Below, in pieces: positions 1 to 11,621 of a DNA stretch of 64,000 nucleotides; within the stretch, counting starts at the first letter, position 1, and each line of letters starts with the position of its first letter. The notes beneath the pieces are model-generated. The model was not told the DNA's origin and did not search any database. It worked only from the letters and a program-made list of their open reading frames with translations. Origin of the DNA: Symbiodinium sp. CCMP2592 (lineage: Eukaryota; Sar; Dinophyceae; Suessiales; Symbiodiniaceae); contig CAJNDT010006024.1 in assembly GCA_905221615.1 (NCBI GenBank), positions 558,001 to 622,000 of the forward strand, given 5' to 3'. The position numbers were made by a program, and so were the translations under genes.

Positions 1-261
1 GAGCAGCTCACCAGACCTGGCAGTCGTAGTAGACTAAAGTAGTACAGTATCATAGCACATGTAGGTTTCGCACATTATGCCACTCTCGCATATAATAGTT
101 TCACTGTGTTTTCTGTGCTCAAGTGGTGCAATCCCGGCGACTCGTAGCCAGCACTGCCCTGCCGAAAGGTATGCGCTGAAGGGCGGCTACCTCTGCATGG
201 TTGCGGGAAGCTTGGAAACAGCACGTATTGTGCCTGCACATATAGTCATATTCATATTGAT

Positions 262-265
262 ATCG

Positions 266-330
<65 letters not shown>

Positions 331-396
331 GTATATATATATATATATATGCATGTATTGTATACACACACATATATATATATATATACGACTGCA
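262..396. repeat. TA/TATG microsatellite
   Basis: Runs of alternating TA interrupted by TATG and CACA. The open frames across it are Tyr/Ile repeats produced by the dinucleotide and are not genes. Confidence 0.95.
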
Positions 397-639
397 AAAT
401 ATGTAGGTTACAGCTACGATGTAAGCATCATTGTAGTATTTCGCAATCTACGACATGGTTATGTTGTGGCCGAATGGTGCAGTTCACCTTTCGCTGGTGC
501 TCATGGATAGTTCATAGCATCAGCACATCGGTGCTTTAGCAACAGAACTCAGTGGCGAGTGATGTTTTTGAGAACACACGAACATGATGGTCCACGAGCA
601 GTAGCGTCACAGTCCCGGCGCTAGCACCGTTGTATGGGA

Positions 640-1950
640 GTTCGGCATCTTAGGTAATATAACATGGTAGAGCATCATAACATAACATAGCATAACATAA
701 TGCAGTGTTAGATAGGGTGAGATGAGACCACACACTATAGTATACAGTAACAGTAGCCAACAGTACCTCATAATGCCATGCCCTTTAAGTTTTTTTCGTG
801 CAAGATCGTATGTTATAGCCTGATGAAGTATAGTGAAACAACACGATACAATACACAGCGTAGACAGTAGAGAATAGTAGGATACAAGATAACGTAAGGT
901 ATGACAACATCACTATGCTAACATGGGGTAGTAGCTAGTAACATGATACACATTTATATATATATACACACACATATGTTTCCATCCAGGATAAGAGGAG
1001 ACAAGACGAGATAGTATAATGCATGATTAGCAGGTCATGTTACAATATAGCAGAATTTTGCATAGCCTTCATTAGTGTGATATACAACAGTGCAGTATGC
1101 CATGATATCATGCCATCCAGCATTCTAAAAGTGTTACATCATAACGCAGGACAAGTTCTAAGATCTACTACCACATGCTATCATTCAATAGAAGGTAGTG
1201 TAGCACAGTATGGTATGATATAGTATGACACAGTTACAGTATACTACCTTACATGAAATACTGCATTGCAATGCGATGTAATGCAGTACCATATAATAGG
1301 GTATAGTATAATGCGACATCATGCAACATCATACACTATAGTGTAAAGTTACTAGAATCGAATACAACCTAGTATAGCATGTTGTAGCACGGTATCGCGT
1401 AATTGAGTAGACTGTGCAAAAATAGGAATGGATTGGACAAGATAGAACACAGTCTCAGATAATAGAAGGGTAAAGATTGTAATACAGTATAGTATGTTAT
1501 AACATAGTATAGTATGCTGTAGAGTAATATAGTGTAGTGTAGTATAGCATAGTAGAATAGTGTAACATATGCAATATGAGAGAATGTAGCCTAACATAGT
1601 ATAATACAATATAGTACAATGTAATACGACATGTTATATAAGCGACGGTAGAATTATGAAGTATCATAAAGTAGAGTATATAATTGCTACAATATGCGAC
1701 GGTGCAGTATACTATCGCAGATGATAGTACATCGTAGTACACTCTAGCAACACAACATCGGCATAACATGACCTAACATCTTATAACACAACAAGAACAT
1801 AGCATAACATTGCACAGCACGACGCGGCATACCAGAGTGAACCATTTTATGGGACGGTATAAAATTTCAGTATCATGCAACATCATTTCGTGTCATGCCA
1901 GCTCATCTCATGTCTTACTAGTCATATCTTAGCAGATCATGTAATGTAAT
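640..1950. repeat. Degenerate AT-rich repeat domain
   Basis: About 1.3 kb made of loosely repeated words such as ATAGTATA, ACATAGTA, ATAATACA and AACATAGCA, without a fixed unit length. It reads like an old, diverged satellite. The same texture returns at 26.9-28.1 kb. No coding frame looks protein-like. Positions 1-260 and 400-640 hold nothing recognised. Confidence 0.6.
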
Positions 1951-2552
1951 ACGGTATCGCTATAGACAGAATCAGAGCTCATGATGCCACATCTCTCTTC
2001 TGTTAGGTGACCTGAAGCCACCTTGCACTCTCAGGTCGTGGCCCTCAGTTCAGCGGCTTCGCCCCTGGTAACCAACGAAATCTCCATGCTGGTCACCGGC
2101 GTGCGCGGGTCTCAGCGTGAGGGACTTTTACCTTCATTGTTGTAAGAACAAGGGGACTTTCATCCTGCCCTAGCCTGCTGTGGCTCTTCCGACAAGCATA
2201 CACAAAGCTTGAGCTTATAGACCCGTAGAGTGATGACCTGAACCGTAAATGCGAAAGTGAGGTCCTTACTTCGCTCATCGCACACATTGCAGAGCACCGC
2301 CTCGCGGGGTTCCATGGGCCAGGCGGAATATCGGTTTTCTGCGCAACGATTCTGCGGAAAGCTTCTGATTTTCTCGGCTTCGTATTTTCGCCGACATTGT
2401 CGGAAAGCCTTCGGTTTCATCAGCTGTCAAAGCTTTTTGCAAGGATTTTGGATTCGGGGTCTGGCTTCCAGCGCAGTGGCACAAGAAGCGAGCCGCAAAT
2501 CCACGCCTCGACAAGCGAGCCGCAAATCCACACCTCGTAACGCGAAAATGCT
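1951..2552. other. Stretch with no recognised gene
   Basis: Mixed-composition DNA. Open frames on both strands overlap each other and show no domain. The direct repeat AGCGAGCCGCAAATCCAC occurs at about 2488 and 2514. Confidence 0.4.
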
Positions 2553-2826
2553 ACGCCACCACTACCCCTACCACTACCACTACCACTACCACTACCACTA
2601 CCCCTACCCCTACCCCTACCCCTGCCCCTGCCCCTGCCCCTACCCCTACCCCTACCCCTACCCCTACCCCTACCCCTACCCCTACCCCTACCCCTACCCC
2701 TACCCCTACCCCTACCCCTACCACTACCACTACCACTACCACTACCACTACCACTACCACTACCACTACCACTACCACTACCACTACCACTACCACTACC
2801 ACTACCACTACCACTACCACTACCAC
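2553..2826. repeat. ACTACC / CCCTAC hexamer array
   Basis: Tandem hexanucleotides: ACTACC units, then CCCTAC and CCCTGC units, then ACTACC again. The change of unit inside one array suggests spread of point variants by slippage. The plus strand reads Tyr-His/Tyr-Pro and the minus strand Val/Gly; neither is taken as a gene. Confidence 0.95.
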
Positions 2827-2829
2827 GAC

Positions 2830-3448
2830 GACGACTTCTACTACTACTTTTCCTTCATCTTCTGCTACTACGTTTGCTATTGCGAATAGTATTGCAATAC
2901 TACGAACACTTGAAGCCCAAACAGGCCGTGGCCTCTGCAGTGCTCCCGCTGGCGGCTGCAGCGTACGCCTTTCAGCTGCTGGCGATGCCTTGGGCCTCAG
3001 ACTGATCGCGACAGAAGTTTCCCAGTCCTGGATTTTGAGTAAGTGTTTTTGTTACGACCTACGACTGCGCCTGTGACTCTGTGGTTGTCGGGTTTGCGTC
3101 CGGGTTTCAGCCTTGCTTTCCACTTCGAGGTCAGTTCTGATTCTTCACGTGTTCGCTGGTGTACGATTGTCATGCAACCTGGTTTGTTACAGATGGTGGT
3201 TCCCCCAACACTATGCTCCATCTGTAGTGTCATTCCGGCGATGTCTTCACTGCACGTTCACATTCAGATTCTTTGCCGGTGTTCTTCGGCTTGGGAATCA
3301 AGCAAGAGCCTTCGTTGCCTTCGGGCTCTGGCAGATGTGTACGAGGGCCATGTGCTGCGTCGGTCCTCGAGGACTCTGTGTCGTCTGGCGAGGGTGTGAT
3401 GATTGTGAGACGATGATGATTGGGACATGGGACTGCTACCACTACCTC
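2830..3448. other. Stretch without a recognised gene
   Basis: A plus-strand frame is open from about 2868 to 3100 with ordinary amino acid composition, so an exon is possible. No domain is recognised and no splice sites decide it. Confidence 0.25.
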
Positions 3449-3460
3449 TGGCTACTGCTG

Positions 3461-3491
<31 letters not shown>

Positions 3492-3712
3492 CACGACCAC
3501 GACTGCTACCAGTGATAAACAACGGTTATGATAATCATAGTCTTAGCAGTAGTCATCGTATCAGCACTCGAGTAGAAATGACACTAATCATAAGCATTAT
3601 CATGGTCACGAGAGTAGTGGTAGTAGTAGTAGTAGTAGTAGCAGTAGTAGTCGTCATGACATTCACCATAATACACACAGAAATGATAATGATGATATAT
3701 ATATATATATAG
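3449..3712. repeat. CTA / TAG triplet and TA repeats
   Basis: CTA triplets at 3455-3490, TAG triplets at about 3617-3650 and a short TA run at 3696-3711, separated by degenerate triplet sequence. Confidence 0.9.
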
Positions 3713-3859
3713 TTTAGCAATCATAATGGTCATATTAATAGTAACTATGGGAACAACAGCGCCAACAATCAGAACATGGTCATAATAATAACTTCGACTT
3801 CGACTACGACGACGACGTAGCACTAACCTCCTATCGCTACCACAAATCGGTGTTGTCTG

Positions 3860-4920
3860 TCTGCTGTTGGCAGTTTCCAAGGCGTTACTTCAATGCAGAC
3901 ACGGTGAGCTACAAGGGGTCTCGCTGGCATGGAGTACAGAGTCATGCCAGCGGTGTTGGCCTGGTGATTTGAGCTTTCGGTAGGCTAGCCGTTAGATTGC
4001 ATCAGACCGCTCAACACCATCGTCCAACTCGCCGTTACATCAGGCCGCAACAACTGTGCAGCGAGGAAACACTCCCGCATGTACGTTGCTCAACGAGAAA
4101 TTGCCACTGACGAAACGCCAATGCCCTAGCAAGATCCTGTAGAATTCCCCCGCACGGTCTTCGATACTCCACGAATTTTAACAAGTTGACAAAGACGGCC
4201 ATTGTCAAAGTGACTCGCCTTTGTGGTTGTGGGCCAGCATGGAGCAGCAGAGCCTGGTGGATGAAGACCGCCCGAAAGAGGAACCAAAGGAGGTCGGTTC
4301 ACAGAGCAGGATCCGGCTCTGCATCAGAAAAATGCCGTCGCGAAGTCACATGGAGGAGAGGCAGATCAAACGCAGCAGAGAGGATGGAACAAGCTTAGGG
4401 CAACGGCAGGTACTCGACAATCTTGAAGCTCGGTGGTTCTGTGTAGGTAAACCCTAAACCGAAACCCCTAGACCCTTAACACCAACTTCGCAGAGAGTGG
4501 AAGTCACGGAAGACGTTCTTGTTTCCACGGAGGCTTCGACGAGTTGTCCTTTGTTGGAGGGCCCTTTTTGTTCGCATCTGATCGAGCCCAGCCCCTGTAA
4601 GCCGGGAAACTGTATGGCTTGCAGTCCAGGCCATAGAAGACAAGGTCTTGACAGCTCTCTTCTGGAAAGCATGCTCATGCAGAGAGAGCTTCCCTTCCCA
4701 GTACAGGGGCAGTCGTGCCGGCGCTGAGCATGTGCAATCGAGCCAATTTCCGGTTCTGCCAATCTTCATGACTTGACTCCAGGTCATATGAAGCCACCAA
4801 GTAGTCGCAACCTGACACAGCGCCAGGCACGGATCGCGACTGGCAGACGGGAATGAGTTCGGCACGGAGGTGTCTTCCGTGCGGCTTGTCGTGAAAGAGA
4901 TGAAGAGGCCTGGCTTCTTT
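3860..4920. other. Mostly unassigned; possible exon 4239-4446
   Basis: The plus-strand frame from the ATG at 4239 to about 4446 is charged and protein-like and is followed by GTAAAC, a possible donor. A second small frame at 4497-4727 is Cys-containing. Neither matches a family I know. A short telomere-like stretch (ACCCTAAACC) lies at about 4449. Confidence 0.2.
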
Positions 4921-5013
4921 GCTTAGCTTTGGTTAGTAGGGAATGGAGGAATGGGGTACAATTATAACTACTGTTACTACCATTCTTCGGTTCCCTACTA
5001 ACCAAGGGTAAGT
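4921..5013. mobile_element. Family H hairpin element, copy 1
   Basis: Terminal inverted repeats of about 30 bp. The right arm ends CCCTACTAACCAAGGGTAAGT and the left arm, GGTTAGTAGGGAATGG, mirrors its inner part. The core GGTACAATTATAACTACT is shared with copy 2 (5146-5237) and, inverted, with copy 3 (20451-20541). The size and lack of an ORF fit a MITE-like non-autonomous element. Confidence 0.75.
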
Positions 5014-5021
5014 TTGGGAGT

Positions 5022-5143
5022 GCTGCAGCATCAGACAGCGTGGCAGCCCGTTCTCCCTCCAGGAAGCGAAGAGAGAAGGTGAGGCAACTCCTGAACAACA
5101 ACAGCCAAAGCAACCGGCTCAGAGTCTGCAGGGGCTGCGCCTG
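5022..5143 (+). CDS. Possible exon between two family H elements
   Basis: The frame between hairpin copies 1 and 2 is open and reads as a basic, Ser/Asn-rich peptide (contains PSRKRREKVRQLL, then two CxxC-like cysteines). A CAG acceptor precedes it at about 5025. Real coding is uncertain; the family is unknown. Confidence 0.25.
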
Positions 5144-5145
5144 TC

Positions 5146-5237
5146 CTTACCTTTTGCTAGCAGGGAATGGAGGAATGGGGTACAATTATAACTACTATTA
5201 CTACCATTCCTCCATTCCCTACTAACGAAAGGCAAGT
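5146..5237. mobile_element. Family H hairpin element, copy 2
   Basis: Left end CTTACCTTTTGCTAGCAGGG and right end CCCTACTAACGAAAGGCAAGT are inverted repeats. The core is nearly identical to copy 1, 130 bp away. The outer ends face outward with a splice-donor-like word (GGCAAGT here, GGTAAGT in copies 1 and 3). Confidence 0.75.
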
Positions 5238-5239
5238 GT

Positions 5240-6052
5240 CTGGTCATTCTCTGCAAAGTCTCTGCTCCGAGTGGCTAAGATGCTCCTAAGGTTTCGATGT
5301 TGGCACGCAGCGCGCGTGGTTTACGAACATCTTGTGGGCACCTGAGCCTCGAAACCGTTTTTGGTCGTTTGGGGGCCACGGCCTTGCGCTTTTGCTGCTG
5401 TTCTCTTGCTGATATCTTCAGATGACTAAGTTTTCCAACCTCACCAGTGAGCCCGGGTCAGCCAGTGCCCCAGTGACAGGGAGCGAGCATGATGGAGGCA
5501 TCAAGAGTAGATATGAGATGCGATGCCATAAATAGGCACTTTCGGCGTCAGTGCGACTCAGCTAGGCAAGCTTCATCGGGAGCGTTTCAGGTCGAATCCG
5601 CAGTTCGAGCTCCCGTCCAACTTGAACCCAGCAGCGGCGGACCGCGACCTGCACCACTTATTGCGAATACAGCGTTTCATGGTGGAATATTTTGTGATGT
5701 ATACAATGTTTCATAGGGAAGTGAAATGCATGTCCCAGCACCTGAGGCTTCCTAGTGTAAATTCCTTACTCGGATAGACCTTGCTGTCAGACTGGTCTAG
5801 CCCCCCCCCTTCCCCGAAGAGTTGCCTTGTGCTCACATGTGCGACTTCTGACTAGAGCGAATGCCGAACCGGGTCCGGAAACCAATGATATCCTCGTGCC
5901 GAACGGGATTCTTGCAGGCCTCCAAGGGCCAAACTCAACTATTTCAACCGAAAGCGGCCTTGAGAGAAGCGTCTGCGCACCGGCAGGGCAGCGACCGAAC
6001 AGACAACATGCCTTTCCCTGTGGCCTCCCGGTATTTGCATGGATAGATCGCA
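5240..6052. other. No recognised gene
   Basis: Mixed sequence with short overlapping frames on both strands (for example plus 5489-5716). None shows a domain. A C-rich run lies at about 5801. Confidence 0.35.
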
Positions 6053-6171
6053 GGATGAACGCCCGGCTGCTGTGGTGGAGTACAGCGAGTCCTGGGGAAA
6101 AGTGCTGGAAAGCTACATGGAGGGCAAGAGCATCGAGGAACCACGGATGATGTCCTTGCCTGTGACAGCTC
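6053..6171 (+). CDS. Candidate internal exon, unknown protein
   Basis: After a CAG at 6050-6052 the frame reads an acidic, well-mixed peptide (contains AVVEYSESWGKVLESYMEG). It precedes a family B element that would then lie in an intron. The product is not recognised. Confidence 0.3.
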
Positions 6172-6184
6172 ACGTACTATGGCT

Positions 6185-6279
6185 GCCTAAATTATTACCA
6201 ATACCATTTTTGGGGTTCCTTATGATATTTACGGTATAATGGCCCCCAAAACCCTGTTCTAATTATTCACGCTCCTATA
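6185..6279. mobile_element. Family B TIR element, copy 1
   Basis: Carries the family core TATAATGGCCCCCAAAACCC and the ends CTAAATTATTACC and TAATTATTCACGCTCCTATA. It lies between two exon-like frames. Confidence 0.7.
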
Positions 6280-6374
6280 AAAGCTGTACGACGTGGATAG
6301 GACTGGCTTTGACTTGCGTCCTGCCACTGCACCGCATTGACACGAGCCATCAGCAACATGGCTTGCCGGGCTAG

Positions 6375-6491
6375 GAGTACGTCATCGTGGACTGCCACAA
6401 CCACGTGGTGCCACTTTTCCAGACCTCCGTGAACCCTCCGAAAGAGGATTTCCCACTGAGGGTGATCCACAAGGCTGGAGCACCAGAGTAA
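6375..6491 (+). CDS. Candidate terminal exon, unknown protein
   Basis: After CTAG at 6371-6374 an open frame of 38 codons ends in TAA at 6489. The peptide (contains EYVIVDCHNHVVPLFQ) has balanced composition, unlike the surrounding noncoding DNA. It could be the 3' end of the gene that includes 6053-6171. Function unknown. Confidence 0.35.
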   Translation, partial: EYVIVDCHNHVVPLFQTSVNPPKEDFPLRVIHKAGAPE

Positions 6492-7058
6492 ACACGGTAG
6501 TATACTGCACCATAGTATAGGGCTTCGCTGCTATACTACTGTATCAGAAAATCCGCTTGCTCGGGCTCGGCCTTCCCAACGTCATCCGACGTCGAAAACC
6601 TTGGCCAGAGGAAAGCGATAAAGCTCCCTAAGAGCCTGCTATGTACTGCTAATGTAGGGTTTCAAACAATGACCAGTGTTGTTCCTTCGGCTTCCGTATT
6701 GGAATTGCGGCGTATTTTACCCCGAAACCCATTCCAATTGTTAAGGCCTCTGTACCATGTTATAGTAAATTGTAGTACATTGTCGCACACGACAGTATGC
6801 GAACATATTACGAGTATTACTATTATTCTTATTACTGTTGTTATTCGTGGTATATGACTATCATTCTTATATCATCATCGCTATTGTCATTCTCTATGTC
6901 ATGATATAATGTATGTTACTCTTATATCACCGTTATCGTCATTCTTTGTTTCATTATGTAAAGCTGAAGGCTAAAGCTCTCGCCAGGGACGCGGCCACGC
7001 ACCGCGCACGCTTCGCCGGGCCCCGCTTCCTCGTCTTCTAGGCTCCCCCGAGGGGGGC
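6492..7058. other. No gene seen
   Basis: AT-leaning sequence with ATTATT-type triplets at 6800-6960. Nothing else recognised. Confidence 0.4.
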
Positions 7059-7260
7059 TTAAAGGATCATGGGACTTAGTAACTATAGGGGTTACTTAAA
7101 GGGCTCCTTTAAAGGGATCTGTAAGGGGTCTAGAAGAGGGTTCTTAGGGTACTTAAATGATCATGGAACTTAGTAACTAGGCTTATAATTAGGGTTACTA
7201 TACTTATAACCCCAATTAGGGTACTTCTAACCTTACTTACTAGGTCCCATGATCTTCCAA
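7059..7260. mobile_element. Family A TIR element, copy 1 (composite)
   Basis: GGATCATGGGACTTAGTAAC at 7064 starts one left end. A second left end (GATCATGGAACTTAGTAACT) follows at 7159, and one right end (TTACTAGGTCCCATGATC) closes the block at about 7254. This fits one copy inserted beside, or rearranged into, another. Runs of G flank both sides. Confidence 0.8.
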
Positions 7261-7261
7261 G

Positions 7262-7360
7262 GGGGGGTGAGGTTCAGGGTTTCCGAGTTTGGGGCATAGA
7301 GGTTCAGGGGTTAGTTAGGCTTTAGGGTTTGAGGCTTGCGGTGTAGGCGTTGAGGGTTCA
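7262..7360. repeat. Telomere-like degenerate repeat
   Basis: Loosely repeated GGGTTT/TTTAGGG-type words. Confidence 0.5.
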
Positions 7361-7721
7361 GCGTCGTTTGCAGGTACTTGCGAATGAGTTCGGGATGGTG
7401 CGGGAACTTGATTTCAAGAGTTTCAGGACATGAGATATGTGGTAGTTGCGATCTGCTCGAGTCAACACTGGAAGCTCAGAATCGCCCTTGTGTTCAGGCC
7501 TGAGACGGGGCGAGGAGGCCAGCTGTTACTTGTAGCCTTCGGCACACCGCAGTGAGAAAAAGACTTTCCCCTGAACTTCTGGCAGCGAATTCAAGCCCTC
7601 CCCGTGTCCTTTTCGGTGTCCTCCATGTCCAGGAATTTGATTCAGAGGTCTTGGAGCCGGACCCTGAGCATGGGCATGCGAAGCTGCCAACGTGTTTTGG
7701 GGGTAGCGCTTACAGTAGGGC

Positions 7722-7834
7722 TTATCATGGGACTTAGTAAGTAAGGTTTTAGGTGCCTTAATAGGGGTTATACGTGGTCATAAACTTGGTTACCCGAAAT
7801 ATAACCCTACAGTCCTAGTCCCATGATCCTTTGA
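7722..7834. mobile_element. Family A TIR element, copy 2
   Basis: ATCATGGGACTTAGTAAGTA at the left and its mirror CTAGTCCCATGATCCTTTGA at the right, about 110 bp apart, no ORF inside. The stretch 7361-7721 before it holds only short frames. Confidence 0.85.
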
Positions 7835-10417
7835 CTAGGGCCGAAAGGCTACAAGCTACAAATAACAGGACTGCCTTCATGCTTCCTGGCAGCTGTTGTC
7901 AGCCGGCTCTTTTTCGTCGGTCCTCCGGTGGTGCCAGTACAAAAAGCCCATATGCTTCTGTGCTTGGAAGCAGGAGGTGTGCTAGATTCTGCTTGAGTTG
8001 CAGTTGGACTCCGTGCCGATCTCTTCGTCAAAAGTAACTGCCACGAGATATTCACCTGCGTTGCCATGGCTCCATCGCGCACTTCGAGACGCCGCTGCAT
8101 CCGTCTGCTGACAGGCACGGGGCAGGCGATTGTCAGACAATGCTGCTCGCATCTTGTTCTTGGGAAAGGCACAGCACTGGCGCTGCTGGCGCTGAGAGCA
8201 CTGAGCTTCGTGGCCCCGCGAGGCACGCGGGGCCAGCATGCCGGTGATTGTTGTGCTGGAGAGTGCAGCAGATACCGCACTTTGCGGTGATTTGCAATGG
8301 GCTCGGCTGGGCTTTCGTATTCTACGGATGAGCTCTTGCTCTAGACGACCCTCAGGATGCGGGAAACTACTACTGGATTCAGGAAAATGATGCCACCGCT
8401 TGACTCGCAAAAGCCATTGTAGAACATGTGCAGGCCCTTATCAGTCAATTTGCACCGACATTGCTAGCAAGTTTTATCCCAAGCTTGTGAGCCCGGAGCC
8501 GTAGTCGTCCGTCACATTCAATTCCAAGACTCCGTGGCCTTTCCCTTTCCAAGAATCTGGCGTGCCTGCGACCCTGACACGGCGCCACGCCGTGGAGACG
8601 GCAGAGCTGGCAAAGGAGGAGGCATCCAAATAGGTTGCGATCGAGGGTCGATTCATGTCGTACGAAGATGGAATCGCAGTGATCTGTCGCGTCGCAACTA
8701 CGACGATGACGGTCGTTTGCTGCTGCTGCTACTGCTGCTATGACAGGAACTGCTAGAGCTGCTCGAAGAAGTTCACGGACCGCCGCACACGGAGCTATAC
8801 CCCCATTGAAAGATCATTCAATTTTGAATAACAGATCCAGCAGAAGCCTCTCATTACCTGCTTCCAATAATTTTTTTCCGCATGCCATACCCGTATCATG
8901 GCAAATAAAACGAACTGATCGCGCCAAGCAGGTCCCTACCAAAGAACACCCTAAGCCGACTCTTCTGCAAAACCTATCGAGCCGTGATTCGCATACCACA
9001 GGAATCTTCCCAAGCACGGCAATGCCTTTGGAACGAAGACTGTAGATTGGTTCTGGAAGTTTAATGGAGAGGGCAAATGAGTTGGGGCTTTATGTGGGTT
9101 CAGCAGCTTTGTTAGCCATGTTGAGGAATTCTGCCTCAAGCAAATCAAACTGGCAGCGAACATCCTTTGAGCCGTGACCGAGACGTCAGTCGAAGATATT
9201 TTGCACGCAGGCGCCCGTGGACGACGGCCGCGTCCTGGATGGCTCTGGAATCGTCGGGTCCGTTGGGGCATTGGTTCTGGCCGTTGCGCTGCTCCCCTAT
9301 GTAGCAACCTGACTGAAACTGCAAACCGTAAACCTGCACGCATCGGGAAAAGGCTCTCAATGTGAAAACAAATCTTGCATTTCTGGCATTTCTTTGACCG
9401 GTCTTTGTCCGAGGCCCTCAGCCTCTATAGTGCTGCCCAACTGGCAACACAGGGCCAGGCAACTTTGATGCAACCGATATGGTGGGGGTCGGAGTGATGA
9501 GTACGAGTATCCACCGATAGGTCAGTCAAAAAGCATGCCGCGATACATCCCCCCAACCCCGTTCGCATTGGTAAGGCCCCTACCTTGTAAGCACGACGCA
9601 CGTCAATGGTCTCAGTTTCATCTCATGGGTTCCTGGCACCGATTGTCGGATTTTTTCGACATGTAGGCTTCTAGCAGATGGAGCCCAAGTCCTGCTCCCC
9701 TTGGCCGAAGATGTTTCCGCCCGGCCCCCACCTATCCTACTCTGTGGGGGCGAGGTCGAGGCTCTCAAGCCTTTACAAAAGCATCGAAGGAGTCGTAGAG
9801 TGCAGTATATGGTATTCAAAACCGCGAGAGAAAGTCCGGGGATACAGCCATCGTCACAGTCATTTTTTATTGTTAGTAGTATTATTATAATTAATATTTT
9901 TTATCACTATTGTGATTACCATTATTGTTAAGAGATGGTGGCAAATTATCAGCAGTGTACTGGGTTCAGGCCTTCGCGCCCATCCTTCTCAACGGGAGCC
10001 TCGGTCCAACCGGTGTCCTGGGTCTTGGAGAAGGCCGAGAGATTCGAAGGGGGCAGTCTTAACAATAATGGTAATGTCAATAGTAATAAAAATAAAAATA
10101 ACAATAATAATACTACTAACAATAAAAAATGATTTTCAAGAATTCTTATCCTTGTCGAGAGCTAGGCGCACCCTCGCCCCCAGCGAGCGGCATAAGCAGA
10201 GTCAGAGTGAGGGACTTGTTGTTGGGGGATTCTGTCCGTCTCTTCGGTTCAGTATCAGATTGATTGGACTGATGCCTTCAACGCCTCCTTGCTCACGGCA
10301 TGCTTCAGCTGTTGGGATATGGGGCTTACTGTACTCGGGGTCTTCCGGTCGATATCAGTGCGATGCAAAGGCTGGCAACTGTCCTTCTTGCAAAGCATCT
10401 GCATCTGAATCAGAGCA
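7835..10417. other. No recognised gene; AT microsatellites near 9.9 and 10.1 kb
   Basis: Several overlapping frames on both strands (for example minus 7982-8410, plus 8740-9045) have no domain. ATT/AAT triplet-rich stretches occur at 9870-9930 and 10063-10130. A Cys-containing frame (QCDAKAGNCPSC) at about 10348-10440 just before the next gene could be part of it. Confidence 0.3.
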
Positions 10418-10748
10418 TTGTCACCAAAGCCGAGTCCGCCCAGCCTCTTCCCCCAAAACGGGCTCTCAGCAGGCATCGGCGTGGTCGTCGTTTTTGGCGT
10501 GTCGCTTTGGTCTTTCCTCTCACTGCTGACCCGCGCCATGTCATCAGACTCGAGGTTGTACGTTGCTGACAGCTGGGTGGTTGTCAGAATTAAGGTCCCT
10601 TTTTGGCACCCTAAATGCTAGGTGCCGTGCTACATTAAGGACCCCAAAAGGGACCATAATTTTGACAACCACCCAGTTGCTGGGCGGTAGTGGGGAAGTC
10701 TCATTTGGTGTCCTTGCGCTTGAGGCATCGACTCCAGGCCGAGCATAA
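10418..10748 (+). CDS. Small membrane-protein gene interrupted by a family D element
   Basis: Exon 1 (about 10418-10576) encodes a hydrophobic stretch (GIGVVVVFGVSLWSFLSLL) that looks like one transmembrane helix, followed by a polar tail. The frame runs into a 100-bp TIR element. Removing 10577-10676 (GTGGTT...CCCAG) keeps the frame and joins it to an open exon 10677-10748 (contains GGSGEVSFGVLALEAS) that ends in TAA. The 5' end is uncertain; a Cys-rich frame upstream may belong after an unseen intron. The function is unknown. The gene matters because the intron equals the transposable element plus the AG of its target duplication. Confidence 0.45.
10575..10674. mobile_element. Family D TIR element, copy 1, probable introner
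   Basis: Inverted ends GGGTGGTTGTCAGAATTAAG and CATAATTTTGACAACCACCC, 100 bp. The flanks AGCT (10571-10574) and AGTT (10675-10678) look like a 4-bp target duplication with one change. The element begins GG|GTGGTT (donor) and is followed by AG (acceptor). Confidence 0.8.
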
Positions 10749-11109
10749 CATGCATAACAGAGCATGAGTTTAGTCGGATGTAGTTCGGGGGGGATGCTTC
10801 TATTTCGCCCCCGAATGCAATTCAAGTGGATGCCCCCTGCAAGCAACTCGAGGGTGATTTGGATTGAGGAGCCCCGAACAATCTCATGAGATTCTGCGGA
10901 CTTACTTGGGGATCCTAGCATCACGCACTAACACGGTTGTCAGGATGTAAAGGGTGATAAAGAGGTTCCAAGCAAGTCTGTCAGCACTGATCGGATATCT
11001 CGAGGTAGGAGGCTTCCAGGTTTTCGTGGGGTTCTGTGGCAGTTCGCTTAGTCCGGCTTAGGGCAGCTGTTGTTTTGCTCAGGTCTGAAGCAATATAGAG
11101 GCGAAAAAA
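10749..11109. other. No gene seen
   Basis: Unstructured sequence. The minus frame crossing it is a shadow of the hairpin and the neighbouring exon. Confidence 0.4.
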
Positions 11110-11197
11110 GTTACCTAGACCATTTGGGGGTTCCTATTATAAGTATAGTATAATGGCCCCCAAAACCCTATTCGAATTATTAAGGCCCCTATATTAG
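11110..11197. mobile_element. Family B TIR element, copy 2
   Basis: Contains AGTATAGTATAATGGCCCCC and the end AATTATTAAGGCCCCTATAT of the family. The left end is worn. Confidence 0.75.
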
Positions 11198-11314
11198 CTT
11201 TGGAAGAACCGTTCAGGAGTCGGACCGGTTTTGCAGGCTACGCCCTTACGTGCCTGTCGAGGTTTCAATAGGCTCAAAACGCAGCCAGCAAGCCTCTTGT
11301 GGTTTGCGGCGGCC

Positions 11315-11575
11315 CCAAACCTAAAACCGGTTCGAACCCTCAACCCGAAAACCAAAACCCGAAACCCTGACCATAAACCCTAAGCCTAAACGGCCCTAAA
11401 CCCGAAACCCTTTCTCGGAACCCTTCGCCCAAACTCGAAACCCTAAATTCGAACCCCAAGCTCGAAACCACAAACAAGGCCAAAACTTGAAATTCTAGAA
11501 CTCAAGCCTTAAGCTCAAAACTCCGATACCCTGCACCCTAAACCCGAAACCCTAAGACTCTGAGCCCGAAACCTT
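11315..11575. repeat. Degenerate CCCTAAA telomere-like repeat
   Basis: Repeated ACCCGAAACCC, CCCTAAACC and TCGAAACC words: the Arabidopsis-type telomere unit in diverged form. Confidence 0.7.
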
Positions 11576-11590
11576 AAAGCACCCCCTCCT

Positions 11591-11621
11591 GGCATGAGCC
11601 TTATAGTGGCCTTAATAATTA
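11591..11621. mobile_element. Family B element, left remnant at the LINE insertion
   Basis: GGCCTTAATAATTA is the mirrored end of family B. The rest of the element resumes at 20234 beyond the retrotransposon. Confidence 0.6.
11609..11621. repeat. 13-bp target-site duplication, left copy
   Basis: GCCTTAATAATTA, repeated exactly at 20234-20246 on the far side of the retrotransposon. Confidence 0.7.

Noticed and set aside
2551..2826. Long Val/Gly and Tyr/His/Pro open frames
   Set aside because: They translate a hexanucleotide array; every frame is open and none is protein-like.
4921..5013. GGTAAGT at the end of family H copy 1 as the donor of a 21-bp intron to CAG at 5025
   Set aside because: Too short for a spliceosomal intron; kept only as an observation on element ends.
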